DNA of 64,000 nucleotides. Source: Epichloe hybrida. Its lineage: Eukaryota > Ascomycota > Sordariomycetes > Hypocreales > Clavicipitaceae. The stretch covers positions 496,001 to 560,000 of the forward strand of contig JAFEKR010000025.1 of assembly GCA_019022495.1 (NCBI GenBank), read 5' to 3'. The notes under the pieces are model-generated. The model saw nothing but the letters and a program-made list of their open reading frames with translations, was not told the origin of the DNA and searched no databases. The first letter of the stretch is position 1. Every line of letters starts with the position of its first letter. The position numbers and the translations under genes were made by a program. Positions 45,808 to 58,512 of this stretch are shown piece by piece.

Positions 45808-48800
45808 ATGTCGGCTCCCCCAGGCGAAGGCCACGGGCAGTATCCCGGTCAGCCGCAGCAGTTCGAGCAAACTCCTCAGGATGATTTTGCTCAACAAGAT
45901 GCTGCTGCTGGTACTGCCCCGTCTAAAAAGAAGAAGAGAGGATACGCTGCGCAGGCATTCGAGGTTGGGTCCGGCGCCAATGCTGCGGTTGGCGGCCTGA
46001 CGCAAGGCACGCAAGGCGGCGGCCAGCAATACGGATTTCCTGGCTCACAACAGACAGCTAATCTCTATGAAGGCTTTTCTCAACCTGATCCCCAGCAAGG
46101 CGTGGCCGGCCAAGGCTACCAGTACTCACTGGCACCGAATCAGCCCCAACAACAAGCAGCCTATGTTGGTTATCAAGCCCCCGATCAAGGATATGGCGCT
46201 TCTGCCTCTCAACCTGTTGCTCAGGGAGTTGCCGGCATCACTCAAGGCATGGGAGGGATGCAACTTGGGGTCCAACCACAACATCAGTACCAGCAACCGG
46301 GAGCTGTCGCCAACCCACAGCCTGCTCGAGTCGGCCCTCTTAATCAACTATATCCTACTGACTTGATGAACAGTCCCTTCTCAGTGTCAGAACTGGACTT
46401 GCCACCGCCTCCAATCGTTCTTCCGCCCAATGTAAGCCATCTCCTTCCTTCTACAGGCAACTCGATAACAACACTGACAATATTTGGTTTGCCATAGTCA
46501 AGCGTGACACCTTCTCCTGATGCCAATTGCTCACCACGGTACATTCGATCCACCCTCAATGCCGTCCCTACGACCAACTCGCTGCTCAAAAAATCCAAAT
46601 TGCCTTTTGCCCTTGTCATCCAGCCATACGGTGCACTTCACGATGACGAGGACCAGATTCCTGTCATTCAAGACCAGATAATTGCACGCTGTCGCCGATG
46701 CAGAACATACATCAACCCTTTTGTCACTTTTCTGGATCATGGTCACCGCTGGAGATGCAACATGTGTAACCTCAGTAATGATGTTCCCCAGGCTTTTGAT
46801 TGGGACGCAGCAACTCAACAGACTGTGGACAGAATGCAGCGTCACGAATTGAACCACTCTGTTGTTGAATTCGTTGCGCCTCAAGAGTACATGGTTCGAC
46901 CTCCACAGCCATTGGTCTACCTGTTTCTGTTTGATGTCAGCTATGCAGCCGTGTCAAATGGCATGCTGGCAAATTGTGCTCGTACAATCCTCGACAGCCT
47001 TGGTCGAATTCCTAATGCGGATAGACGCACCCGATTAGGTTTTCTCGCAGTGGACAACAGTCTGCACTACTTTTCTATTCCAAAGGATGAATATGAGAAT
47101 GGCGAGACCAATATGCTTGTCGTCAGCGATTTGGAAGATCCCTTCCTTCCAGTTCCCCATGACCTTCTCGTATCCTTGACAGAAAGTCGCCAGAACATCG
47201 AAAAGTTTCTGCAAAAGCTCCCGGATATGTTTCAGAGCAATCACAGCAATAGTTCCTGCATGGGTTCAGCCCTGAGGGCCGGGCACAAGCTTATCTCCGC
47301 CCTGGGCGGGAAGATTGTGGTCCTGACATCGTCTTTACCAAATATTGGCAATGGTAAATTGGAAATGCGAGAAGATAAGAAACTTCTGGGTACATCGAGA
47401 GAAGGGAGTCTGCTGCAGACTGCAAACAGCTTTTACAAGAGTTTCGCAGTTGAATGCTCCAAGAATCAAGTTTCAATTGATATGTTCCTCTTCTCCTCAC
47501 AGTATCAGGATGTTGCGTCTCTCAGCAACCTTCCGAGGTATACGGGTGGTCAGACTTGGTTTTATCCCGGTTGGCATGCCTCACGCCCAGAAGATGCCCT
47601 CAAGTTTGCATCCGAGTTCAGCGATTATCTATCATCAGAGATTGGTCTCGAGGCGGTGCTCCGTGTCCGCGCTACAACCGGCTTGCGCATGAACGCATTC
47701 TACGGCAACTTCTTCAACCGCAGCTCGGACTTGTGTGCATTCCCTGCTTTTCCTCGCGACCAGTGCTACGTGGTTGAGGTGGCTATCGACGAGAATTTGA
47801 ACAAGAACTTCGTCTGCATGCAAGCTGCTGTGCTTCATACGACATGCAATGGTGAACGACGCATCCGAGTGTTGACTCTGTCCCTCCCGACTACGGCCAA
47901 TTTGTCCGATATCTATGCTTCCGCGGATCAGTGTGCAATCACTGCCTATTTCAGCCACAAAGCGGTCGAGCGGACCCTCGATAGTGGTTTGGAAGCAGCC
48001 AGGGATGCTTTGCAAGCTAAGCTCACTGAATTACTGCAAACTTTCAAGAAGGAACTCGCCGGAGGCAGCATGGGTGGTGGTGGCTTGCAGTTCCCCGCCA
48101 ACTTGCGTGGTCTACCGGTTCTGTTCTTGGGGTTGATCAAGAATGTTGGACTGCGAAAGTCCACGCAGATCCCTTCGGATATCCGCTCAGCAGCATTGTG
48201 TCTACTCTCTACCCTTCCTGTGCCACTACTGATGCGATACGTCTACCCCAGGATGTATTCGCTACATGACATGCCTGATAATGCAGGAACACCCGATGAA
48301 GAAACCGGACACATTGTGCTTCCTCCAGCTATCAACCTGTCATCAGAGCGCCTCGTACCTTACGGGCTATATTTGATCGACGATGGACAGACACAGTTTA
48401 TCTGGATCGGACGAGACGCTGTGCCCCAACTCGTTGCCGATGTGTTCGGTGTTGAGGATCGCTCGCAGGTTCAAGTCGGCAAAGGCCGGATTCCCGAGCT
48501 CGACAACGATTTCAACGAGAGAGTGAGAGCCGTCATTCAGAAGAGCAAGGACCACAAGTCTCTGGGAGTTGGAAGCGTCACTGTACCGCATCTCTACATA
48601 GTCAGGGAGGACGGAGAGCCCAGTCTGAAGCTGTGGGCTCAAACTTTGCTAGTAGAAGACCGCGCCGACCAAGGGGTGAGCGCTGCACAGTGGCTCGGTG
48701 TGCTGAGAGAAAAGGTAAGTCTTTAAGAGTCCACGTTGCGACCGAGATTGCTTGGTCAATCTCCGCCGAAGACACCCACTCTAGCATCACGGATGGTATC

Positions 48801-48831
48801 CTCGCACTAACTGGACCAGGTGGTACAATAA
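45808..48831 (+). CDS. SEC24: COPII coat protein Sec24
   Basis: Exons are 45808-46431, 46498-48714 and 48820-48831, giving 950 residues, the usual length of fungal Sec24. The protein is the cargo-binding subunit of the COPII coat that forms vesicles at the endoplasmic reticulum, working with Sec23, Sar1 and Sec13/31. The first 190 residues are Gln/Gly/Pro-rich and disordered. A zinc finger follows with Cys273, Cys276, Cys295 and Cys298, then the trunk, beta-sandwich, helical and C-terminal gelsolin-like regions (the last at about 790-900). The start is the first ATG in frame after a C/T-rich leader. The last coding exon has only three codons and a stop; without splicing, the frame ends at 48726 with a different three-residue tail. 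Confidence 0.97.
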
Positions 48832-51710
48832 TGACTTCCATGGTCGCATACGGATACCAGTACAATCCGACGAGTCAGCGAAAATTGTAGTATGCTCTTT
48901 GTGGGCGCCGGGGCGTGCGGCAGGATAATGACGAAAAGAAAAGCTAATTAGCGGACGATGCGGGCCTTGAATATTTTGTAGGAACAAATCCCACTAGTGG
49001 CCTGGTCTGGCATGCCGACAATAAATACATGCTTGACCAGGGGTGATATAACCAATCCATAGACTGGAGCAATGCAACGAGGCAATTTGATCAGTGTAGA
49101 TGATTGAGAGCCAACAACACGAACAAGATTCGATTGAATTGCTCAGGAACAGCGACGTATTGCAGGTGATGATTATGATGTTTACCACAAATGGGAAATT
49201 ATTGACAAAGCGCCTGAAACCCGGAATTGGGACTATAAGGGGCTGGTCACACACTAGATGTGTGGTGAAGGATCGCGACCGACGGGGGGATGGATACTCG
49301 ACAGCAAATTTTGCACCTTAAAGGTCGACCCAACTTGAGATAAACGCCTAAAGGTCATCACAACCCTTGCGTGCTCCGGTTTGCAGAGCATATTGCGCGG
49401 CGTCAGCCAGCCAGCCCCTTTTGGGGACCGGTTTGGGAAAATTGTGAAACAGTGTCGGCATACTAGCTTCAGATGCAGACTTGTGTCCTCGTTTACTGTG
49501 CCGCAAAAGCAAGGACAACCGTACACAGCGTCTTGAAGCATCCCAGATCAGCGCACCGAGGACGACAGACCCGGCGAGCTCCCAGAGCAAAAAGTAGCGA
49601 GGGATAGATGGCTGTCTGTACGGATAACGTATTTCAAGTACATGATATCCCTTCTGAAATAAAGAAGGTGCAAAGGTCAGTGGATAAATATATGCATTCG
49701 GATATTATCTAGTATATGTAGCTACAGCTTTCTCAAACATGACGTCTTATGATAGTCTACTCCGCAGTCCGTAATTTCATTCCATTCCACCCGCATGCCT
49801 TTTGTATCTCGTAGCCGCTGCCCTCGGGTGATAGATGCGTGACGGCAAATGGGCCCACCCACACCGGGGCTCCCGGTCGCAGCGGAAGCGGAAACTGAAG
49901 TGGCAGAAGGTCGTTATTGGCTGATGGAGACTGTTGGACTGCATGATGTTTGCGTCTCGCCATGGAAAGATGATCGTCGTCCCTGACAATGTGACGAAAA
50001 GGTGTGATCAAAAAGTGACGACTTGTCACATCCAACTCTCCTAATTCGAGGACGTTCTTGTTCATGACACGAGAGGCGAGGCTCGAGGCTCGAGGCTCTT
50101 TATACCGCTTTGGTATGGATTATTATTAGTAGCACACAGGAAAGTGGCGTTCTTTCTTATGAAACATCTACGCCCTGTTGCCATACGGTCGAGCATTCAC
50201 TCTTCAGCGTTCTGGCTTTGATTTGTTTTGTTGCTCGGTACCGCGGCTAGGTCGAGATGCTCTTGATAAGTAAGACTGACTAAAACTATATTGCGGACCA
50301 CCATATAGGCCACTTTATATTATTATCTGGATGACAGTGGTAGGCTATGTTGCTATGCGGGTAATTGAAAACAGTTCTGGTCATGGGTCCCATTTCTATC
50401 CATGCCACAGCTCCGTGGATAGCTATTCTTACTTGATGCTTCACAAATGAACAAGCCGTCGCACAAAGACAATTCATTCATTTGGGGCACATGCCATTGC
50501 CAAAGCTCCAAAGCTCCAAAGCTCCTCCTTCCTTGTACCTGTGCCTGGCAAGACTTCGGGTTCCCCACTGTTGGGACTCGTAGCGGTGACACCAACTTGA
50601 GCTATGTACATAGGTAGGGTAGGGGTCGATGACAGGAGAGACTCTGGTGTGCGTGTGCTGATGCTGATGCTGATGCTGATGCTGATGCTGGGCCTTTGTT
50701 CTTTGTTTGGTCACTTGAAGCAGAATCGCCTGAGCCACGGTTGTATCACGGATTCACGGATGAATCAGTTGAGAAGGAGATGTTCTGGCGTTGTTAGCCA
50801 GGACTGTGAATAAGCGTCGACACCCCCTGGCGCCTAGAGACGGATGTTGGACTGGGCTCGGATCCCCATTTTCTTTAAAAAAGGCCGCGTCCGGCGAACG
50901 AGTCCGGACAGACAGAAAAACATCGGCAGCCAACAATTGCTATTATTATTGTTCAGCCAGCCGTCAAGAGTAGCTTTCACATGCTTCACTCGTACTGTCA
51001 ATTTAATCCTTCCTGGGGGGTTTTTTCTTCTTCTTTTTTCCCCCCTCTTTTTTCGGCTTGACTTGCAGCCAACGAAGCCCGAGCGACCTCAATCTGCAGG
51101 TCCCTCTCTCCACCTGACGAAGCGTAACCCCACCATACATATTACCAGTTGCTCTGTAATCCGTATGTATCGACAATAGCAGGCATTCTGCGGTGCTGTC
51201 ACCATCGTTTCCTACCTCCTCCTCATCTCCCGTTTCATCCTCGTTTGCAAAACTACAGTAGTCTTTGATCGAACCATAGACGCTCTTTGTCACAGTTTCC
51301 TCACAATCATACTCCTCCCGCAGAGTTTGGCCTCGGGAGTTGAAGCTACTCTCAACGGGCTTTGCCGTTAGAAACACGGCGACAACAACTGACAAAACGA
51401 GGCCCAAGCGGGGGAACGTGGTTCGTAGAGCTCCGCCGCCCAAACCGCAGGGTGCGCCTGCCTATCCCTCCCGGCTCGCAACCTCTCACATCGTCACTCC
51501 TATTCCGTCCAAAGCAGGGCTGCCGTTCTTTTTGCTCCGTCTCCAGTCATAACAGAGGGGATTTCTTCTCGTCATCGCAACGCCGGGTGTCTTCAACCTT
51601 CATCGACAATTTGTCGTCGGCCGATCACTTTTCGAAACCCCTCTCAGAGCACTGCTTACCCCGCCGAACCCCTCGTGTAGGTGAGCAAAAGATTATCACT
51701 TCGACGCATC
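48832..51710. other. Intergenic, long upstream region of the MAP kinase gene
   Basis: The 2.9 kb hold no gene I can support. A minus-strand open frame at 49757-50065 lacks any recognisable motif. Visible features are a CTACTCCGCAGTCCGTAA word (49758), a GAGGCTC repeat (about 50,075-50,099), a TGCTGA hexamer repeat (about 50,655-50,690) and a pyrimidine tract (about 51,020-51,056) followed by about 600 bp of C/T-rich sequence likely to be the kinase leader. Short upstream ATGs occur in that leader. Confidence 0.55.
51020..51056 (+). promoter_or_regulatory. Pyrimidine-rich tract upstream of the MAP kinase gene
   Basis: A run of T/C (TTTTTTCTTCTTC and CCCCCCTCTTTTTTC) sits about 650 bp before the start codon. 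CT-rich stretches near transcription starts are common in filamentous fungi, so this is a candidate start region. No TATA or CCAAT box was placed with confidence. Confidence 0.3.
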
Positions 51711-53076
<1,366 letters not shown>

Positions 53077-54160
53077 ATGCGATTTTTATTTGAATTTATG
53101 GGAGGGAATGAGATGCTACAAATTATAAATAATGCATGCCGACGAACCCATAGCCACAGCTTTCACATCAGGCCATAATGACGACACAAAAGCTGATTTC
53201 TGAATGGAGCATCAGAGTTGCACTGAGGGTGGCGACATGGCAACTAGCCAAAAAGAGAAAAAAAAAAAGATCGTGAAGCATAGACGCACAGTAGTGGGTG
53301 GGCATTAGCACTGACGTACACGAAACAGATTGCTCGATATGCGTGGAACTTTAGTGCTTTGATTCTCGTATTTCATACAACAATTCCTTGACCAGACCCG
53401 CGAGAGAGAAAAGAGCAGGTTGTTTGCAAGACACGAGCAAATAAGGCATCTCAACCATCAAGTGATGCACCACTGCACAATGGATTCTGCACAAGCCATT
53501 CCATTGTTGATAAATGTTCCGGACAAACTCCTGCCCACTTGCCCTTGCCGACATTTGACAGTTTGTTGCAAAAAAACTTTGGAAGATGAAAGATGAAGCG
53601 TAAGACGGTGTTGAGACCACCGACATTTGACATTTGACATTTGGGTTGAATTAACATCAGCGTGTTGCTGAGGCATCCACTCAAGCTAGTAAATACATCT
53701 GGTAATACGGCCCGGCCTTCCTGGTGGCGAGGACCTGCCACACGTCTACATGTACTTCACAACCCACTTGTCATCCCACTTGTCAACTCCACGGTGGCAC
53801 AAGTCAATTGTCGAGCCATCTGAATCATCGCATTACAACAGCATTTTTATACCATTCTCTTCGTAAGCACCCTCCTAATAAGATTGTACTCTAAGGCTCA
53901 GATCTCTCAACCTTACCTTTCACAGCTCTGTGTTGTCCTTGCCCCCCCGGTCAAACTCCTTCCTCTGCCTGAAGTATGGAAGCGGCATGATCTTCTTCAC
54001 TATCGCTTCAATCCACGCCAAAGACCTCGATGATCCCGACCGCGATTGTCTTCTCACATGATACGTCGGCGCTCAACGAACCAGCCAACGACTGCTTACA
54101 CTTGCCTTGGCACTAATTCTGCTACCAGCCTTACTACGACCGGGAAGAGAACTGCGCAGC
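53077..54160. other. Intergenic between the MAP kinase and OXR1 genes
   Basis: No gene is visible in 1.08 kb. The word ACATTTGACA is repeated three times near 53,551 and 53,623-53,641, and CCCACTTGTCA is repeated at about 53,763-53,785. The last 100 bp may hold the first exon or intron end of the following gene. Confidence 0.5.
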
Positions 54161-55126
54161 ATGTGGACAGGGCTGATGCGACGTTTTTCAACCGAAGACA
54201 CTAAAGTCGGCGGCGAACTTGACACCGAGGGCCACCAGAATGAAGATGGCGCGAACGGAGTCTTCACATCTGCTGGGCGACGCGCTGCGACGGCCAATCT
54301 GTTTCGGCCGCCGCCGCTCGAGCCTTTGGTTCTACATGGATATCGCGAAAGCACACCAAGTCCGTCCAGACTTCTTACGACAGCTGTCGCCGAAGAGATC
54401 CGGGCCATGATTCCTGAAAGGCTTCGCATTGTGGAAGACTGGCGTTTGGTTTACAGCCTCGAGCAGGACGGGGCCAGTTTGTCCACGTTATACCAAAAAT
54501 GTCGGTGTTTGGAAGGTCGTAGAGTTGGCTTCGTCCTCGTTGTGAAGGACCAAGAGGGAGGGGTGAGTGCGATGTCATTTGCGCGTCTCGGTTCTTTCTC
54601 CTCTCTTGTTGTCTTTCTTTTTGCTCGTCTCGGGACATTTTTGTATTTCCGTGGCGACCGTGGCTAACAGACGCCATGGCTGGCTTGCTGATCTTTGTAG
54701 ACCTTTGGCGCATATTTGTCCGAGCATCCGCGCCCGAGCCCATCATATTTTGGCAATGGGGAGTGTTTTCTGTGGAGAGCTTCGACGCTTGCCTCCCTTC
54801 CATTACCGCCCTCTGCAGATACCACTCACCTCACGCGGAGTACAACTCTGGCATCACAGCCGCCTCCGGGAAGCGGAGCCTCGACTCCTCCCGATTCCGT
54901 CAGGTTTAAAGCGTTTCCCTACAGCGGCTTAAATGACTGTTACATTAATTGCGAAACAAGCTTCCTCTCAGTTGGATCCGGCGGAGGCCATTATGGTCTT
55001 TGGCTTGACGACACCCTGGATATTGGGCACAGTTCACAATGCGATACGTTTGGCAACGAGCCTCTCAGTGATGCAGGGGAAAAGTTTGGTGTGCTAGGGG
55101 TAGAAGTCTGGGTTCTGGGTGCATGA
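54161..55126 (+). CDS. OXR1: TLDc-domain protein, OXR1-type oxidation resistance protein
   Basis: Exons 54161-54562 and 54701-55126 (138-bp intron, GTGAGT donor, TTTGTAG acceptor) give at least 275 residues. The TLDc domain starts at about residue 85 (MIPERLR, then WRLVYSLEQDG) and continues across the splice junction through TFGAYLSE, the GNGECFLWR motif, and the closing TFGNEPLS and EKFGVLGVEVW motifs. OXR1 proteins protect from oxidative damage and, by their TLDc domain, modulate the vacuolar ATPase; both are known for the family and not shown here. The start is the first in-frame ATG. The same frame stays open upstream to 54062 without ATG, and related proteins usually have a longer N-terminus, so an upstream exon ending before the acceptor at 54128 or 54158 is possible. 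Confidence 0.85.
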
Positions 55127-55613
55127 GAGAGGCATCAAGACCATTTTTACTGCCTCTTAAGTTTCCACTCCCTCTAATATGAATAGTTCCCTACTTTAAT
55201 GTCGGTTCATTTCTGACTGTTCGGCACTTCTGTTCCGACCAAAGGAAGAGGTTCAACAGGTACGGTTGTTTTCCGCCAAAGGCTAAGCTAAATACAAGAC
55301 GCCGGCTATAGTGACACTGAGAGAGCAGACAAACGGCATTGCACCCATAGGTGTGAATACATCTGTACAAGTAAACGTTGAGGGTTTCTAGCGATCTTGT
55401 GTGAGCTCAACTAGATCACGATGGGTGCAGTTTTATCGTACGGTTGCGTCCATTCTCCTCAAGTACACAACGTGCTCCCAGGAGCTATGCGTTCAGGCTT
55501 GGGGAACAACGGGGCAAGCTTTGTGATTCCAACAAGCTTTTCCATTAAGTATTGAAATAAGCCGTTCGTTCTCTTCCATCTCAAAGCTACTTCCACTAGG
55601 TTGAACTTGACTC
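55127..55613. other. Intergenic between convergent OXR1 and HEM4
   Basis: This is 487 bp of 3' flank for two converging genes. Nothing recognisable is present. Confidence 0.6.
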
Positions 55614-56713
55614 CTATTCTTCCAGAGTTGATGTCGTACTCAACTCAATTTGACCCCCCAGCCTGGACGAAAAGTTGATTATACCCCGAAGGATCCCGTC
55701 TGGGCTGGGTGTTTCGGCACAAACATCGGGTTCGAAGGCAAACATGTTGACCAAATGAGCCTTGGTTGTGGGACCGATTGTCGCAACAAATGTCTTTCCA
55801 TCCCTACCGTTCTTTTTTATAATGCCCGAGTTTGGGTCGAGGATACCAAGACCCTGGAGCATGGCATCGCAACCTGTAGGAGAGAAGACAACAACCCAGC
55901 GTTCAAGTGCACGACTCGTCTCCTTTAGCATGGCTCCAAAGTCAGCTGGAAACGATTCCATGACACCGGTTCCATATACCACAACCTCATCTACCTGGAT
56001 CCTTTTGTCGATTGCCAAGTCAAGGTCCATTAGCATACGAGGTATGATATCGCGGCGTTGTTCGCCAACGAGGAACAGAAGGGGTGGCAGAGTTTCACGA
56101 TCAGGGTACCACTGACGATAGTGCTCAAGAATATACTTTGCCAAGGCTTCGCCGTTTCCCGTATGTTCCCCGAAGATTTGCAGTGGTGGTTGATCTTGAA
56201 CAGCACTCAGAGCACGCGTAGTGGCAGGGCCAACACTATAAATCGGTACCTTGTGAAGATGCGACCAGTCTGTAGCAACCTCTGACTCTTTGTACGAGTA
56301 GTGTCAGTTGAGTGCCTCGATTCTGGCTGGAATGGGCGATTCAACGAGAATTAAATCACGGTACAATGAGCACCATGGTTCTGTTGATATAGCTGTGGCA
56401 TACCTTTATCATCCCTAATAACCTGCGAAAATGCCTCAACAGCTCGTTGAGATGTGAATATGATCCCCCCATACTTTGCATCATGACGATCGCTGATTTT
56501 CTGGGCCAGAAGTAGGGATCGCACGGTACTGAGTCCCTCGTCATGAAAACGATGCTGTAGTACGGGCAAGGAATGGGGGTCGAGTTTGCCATCAATGGCG
56601 CCTTTCGAGAATCGCAGTGATGAGAGAGTTTCTTCATAAGAATCACTGGGAATTGATTTAGTTTTAAGTAATAAAACAGGCACGTTCATGACACCACTAG
56701 AGTCGGCACCCAT
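55614..56713 (-). CDS. HEM4: Uroporphyrinogen-III synthase
   Basis: Minus-strand exons 56713-56404 and 56287-55614, separated by a 116-bp intron, give 327 residues. The enzyme closes hydroxymethylbilane to uroporphyrinogen III with inversion of ring D, the fourth step of heme and siroheme synthesis, in the cytosol. The two-lobed fold is apparent. An N-terminal lobe (VPVLLLKTKS, then IIFTSQRAVEAF at about 86-97) is followed by the linker (YSVGPATTRAL, then FGEHTGNGEALA) and the second lobe (LLFLVGEQRRDIIP, VDEVVVYGTG, VVVFSPTGCDAML, FVATIGPTTKAHL). The junction codon Glu is built from one base of exon one and two of exon two, and both flanking frames agree. It is divergent from ERV1. Confidence 0.95.
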
Positions 56714-57119
56714 GTCTGTGATGGTAAAGAAGGCTCAGACTTAAGCCTAGTGAGAGGAACGACGGGCAACTCGGAGACTCCCTTCTTCGTCCTTGCTTAA
56801 GCCTACAAATGAGTCCAATAGTTGAAGGCGTGAAGTGTCCAGTTGTGTCGAGTCAACCCCATTCACATGCTCGTGCTTGATTTCACCCCCTACATGTATG
56901 CCAGTGAGTTTAGTGGATCGTCTTCACCTCAGGCGGGCAACGGATCGCCTGTTATCGATAAGACCGCAGTCTCGAACCACTCTAAACATTGTTCGGCGAC
57001 AACTTTTCTAAAACACACGGGCTGACAAATCTTGTGGTTTAATATTCTAGATTCCTGATCATATCGCGGGCATCTTGCTGGCTTCTAGCAGACCAGGTGT
57101 TACTGGAATAGGCTTCAGC
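56714..57119. promoter_or_regulatory. Shared divergent promoter region of HEM4 and ERV1
   Basis: A 406-bp region separates the two start codons. It contains no supported gene and must hold both leaders and promoters. An in-frame TAG lies 68 bp before the ERV1 ATG, which fixes that start. No specific binding site can be named from the sequence alone. Confidence 0.45.
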
Positions 57120-57792
57120 ATGGCGAACGATGGACAGGACACAGATTCATCTACGGCGACAGCAGCAAATCCCTTGGGCCACGAGCAATCCGAAAAGCTC
57201 CCAAGGGGCGTCGTCATAGGCAAAGATGGCAAACCGTAAGTCCTTCTCACGATACCGTCGCCGTTACGTGTACCATTTCGAGTCATCAAACCCAGATGGA
57301 ATCGCTGATGGAAGTCTACGCAGGTGTCGAAGCTGCACATCATTTGCAGCTTGGCGGGACATGACGAGGGGCAAGGCGAGGCAAGACGCTGCGGCCAACG
57401 ACAAAGGGTCATCATCAGTCACAGCTGTGACGAAGTCCCCTGCGCCTCGTGCCGATTGTCCTCCAGACGTCGAGACCCTTGGACGCGGCACTTGGACACT
57501 TCTTCACTCCATCGCGGCCACGTACCCAGATGTGCCTTCCATGTCACAGCAGTCCGATCTCCTCAGCTTCGTCAAACTCTTCTCCAAGCTCTATCCATGC
57601 TGGGTGTGCGCGGAAGACTTCCAAAGTTACCTAGGGAAGGAGATGCCCCGGGTCAAAAGTCGTGATGAGTTCGGCAAATGGCTGTGCGGTGCTCACAACG
57701 AAGTCAACCGTAAATTGGGCAAACCACAATTCGACTGTTCGCAATGGCAGGAGCGCTGGCGCACCGGATGGAAGGATGGACGATGCGACTGA
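57120..57792 (+). CDS. ERV1: FAD-linked sulfhydryl oxidase Erv1
   Basis: Exons 57120-57235 and 57324-57792, separated by an 88-bp intron, give 194 residues. In the mitochondrial intermembrane space Erv1 reoxidises Mia40 and passes electrons to cytochrome c, driving disulfide-linked import. The shuttle pair Cys40-Cys43 (CRSC) in the flexible N-terminus is formed across the splice site. The FAD domain has a GTWTLLH motif (94-100), the redox-active Cys131-Cys134 (YPCWVC), the HNEVN flavin motif (163-167) and the structural pair Cys160/Cys177. There is no cleavable mitochondrial signal, as expected because Erv1 uses the Mia40 route. An in-frame stop closes the frame upstream of the chosen ATG. 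Confidence 0.96.
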
Positions 57793-58512
57793 GCGCCGTG
57801 GCAACAAAAATGTCCTGCGTCACTTCTCCCAACTCCATAGGTTGAGCATGATGTCACCCAAAACAACCGGCTTTCTTGTTTTGCGTACTGCTTAATAGTG
57901 GATTAGTGGGTTGTAAAAATATTCTGTACAATTGCACCACAATTCCCTCTGCCTGTCCGCTGGAATCACCAGCTGGGCTCGTGTTCGTACACCAATAAGT
58001 CGTGGCTGGCGTGATCTCGACTTTAATCGCCTGCTTTTTCCGATGCAGGCCCTTTTCTATGCGTGATAATAGATGATGTCGTACGTTTTCTTTTTTTTTT
58101 GGGCCGGTGATTCCGGAGATGTACATGGATGTGCATGTACGGAGTGGTGGGGTCTCCTTATCCACACCCTTCCATTACATCATCTTGACATGATGGCAGA
58201 CCAGAAGCACCCGTCTTCGGGCAGCTGGTGGGCGTCATGATGAGAAAAAGAAGAAAAATCAGACAACACATGTTCAAACTCGTATATTACCCTGTTGAAC
58301 CACTCTGCGTGCGCCGTATCTCCAAGCCCGTTGCCATACACGCTCCAATGCAAAGCTCTTAGCTTGAATTACCGCTGCTGAATAGTCAGTATAATGAACA
58401 CGATCATGGCCCTGGCCTTATGGATTAATCCTCCTAACGCAGAACTCAATCTAGCTCGGATTTCACCATCGAACGTCCAGGTCTGTCTCGCCACATTCAG
58501 CCGCATCGAACA
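57793..58512. other. Intergenic between ERV1 and pyruvate decarboxylase
   Basis: In 720 bp no gene is supported. A T-run at about 58,090-58,100 and a GTACGGAGT word at 58137 within a TGTACATGGATGTGCATGTAC-like near-palindrome are visible. Confidence 0.55.

Noticed and set aside
49757..50065. 102-codon minus-strand frame upstream of the MAP kinase
   Set aside because: No motif, no splice signals joining it to other exons and no hydrophobic or domain pattern. It is kept only as a possible orphan.
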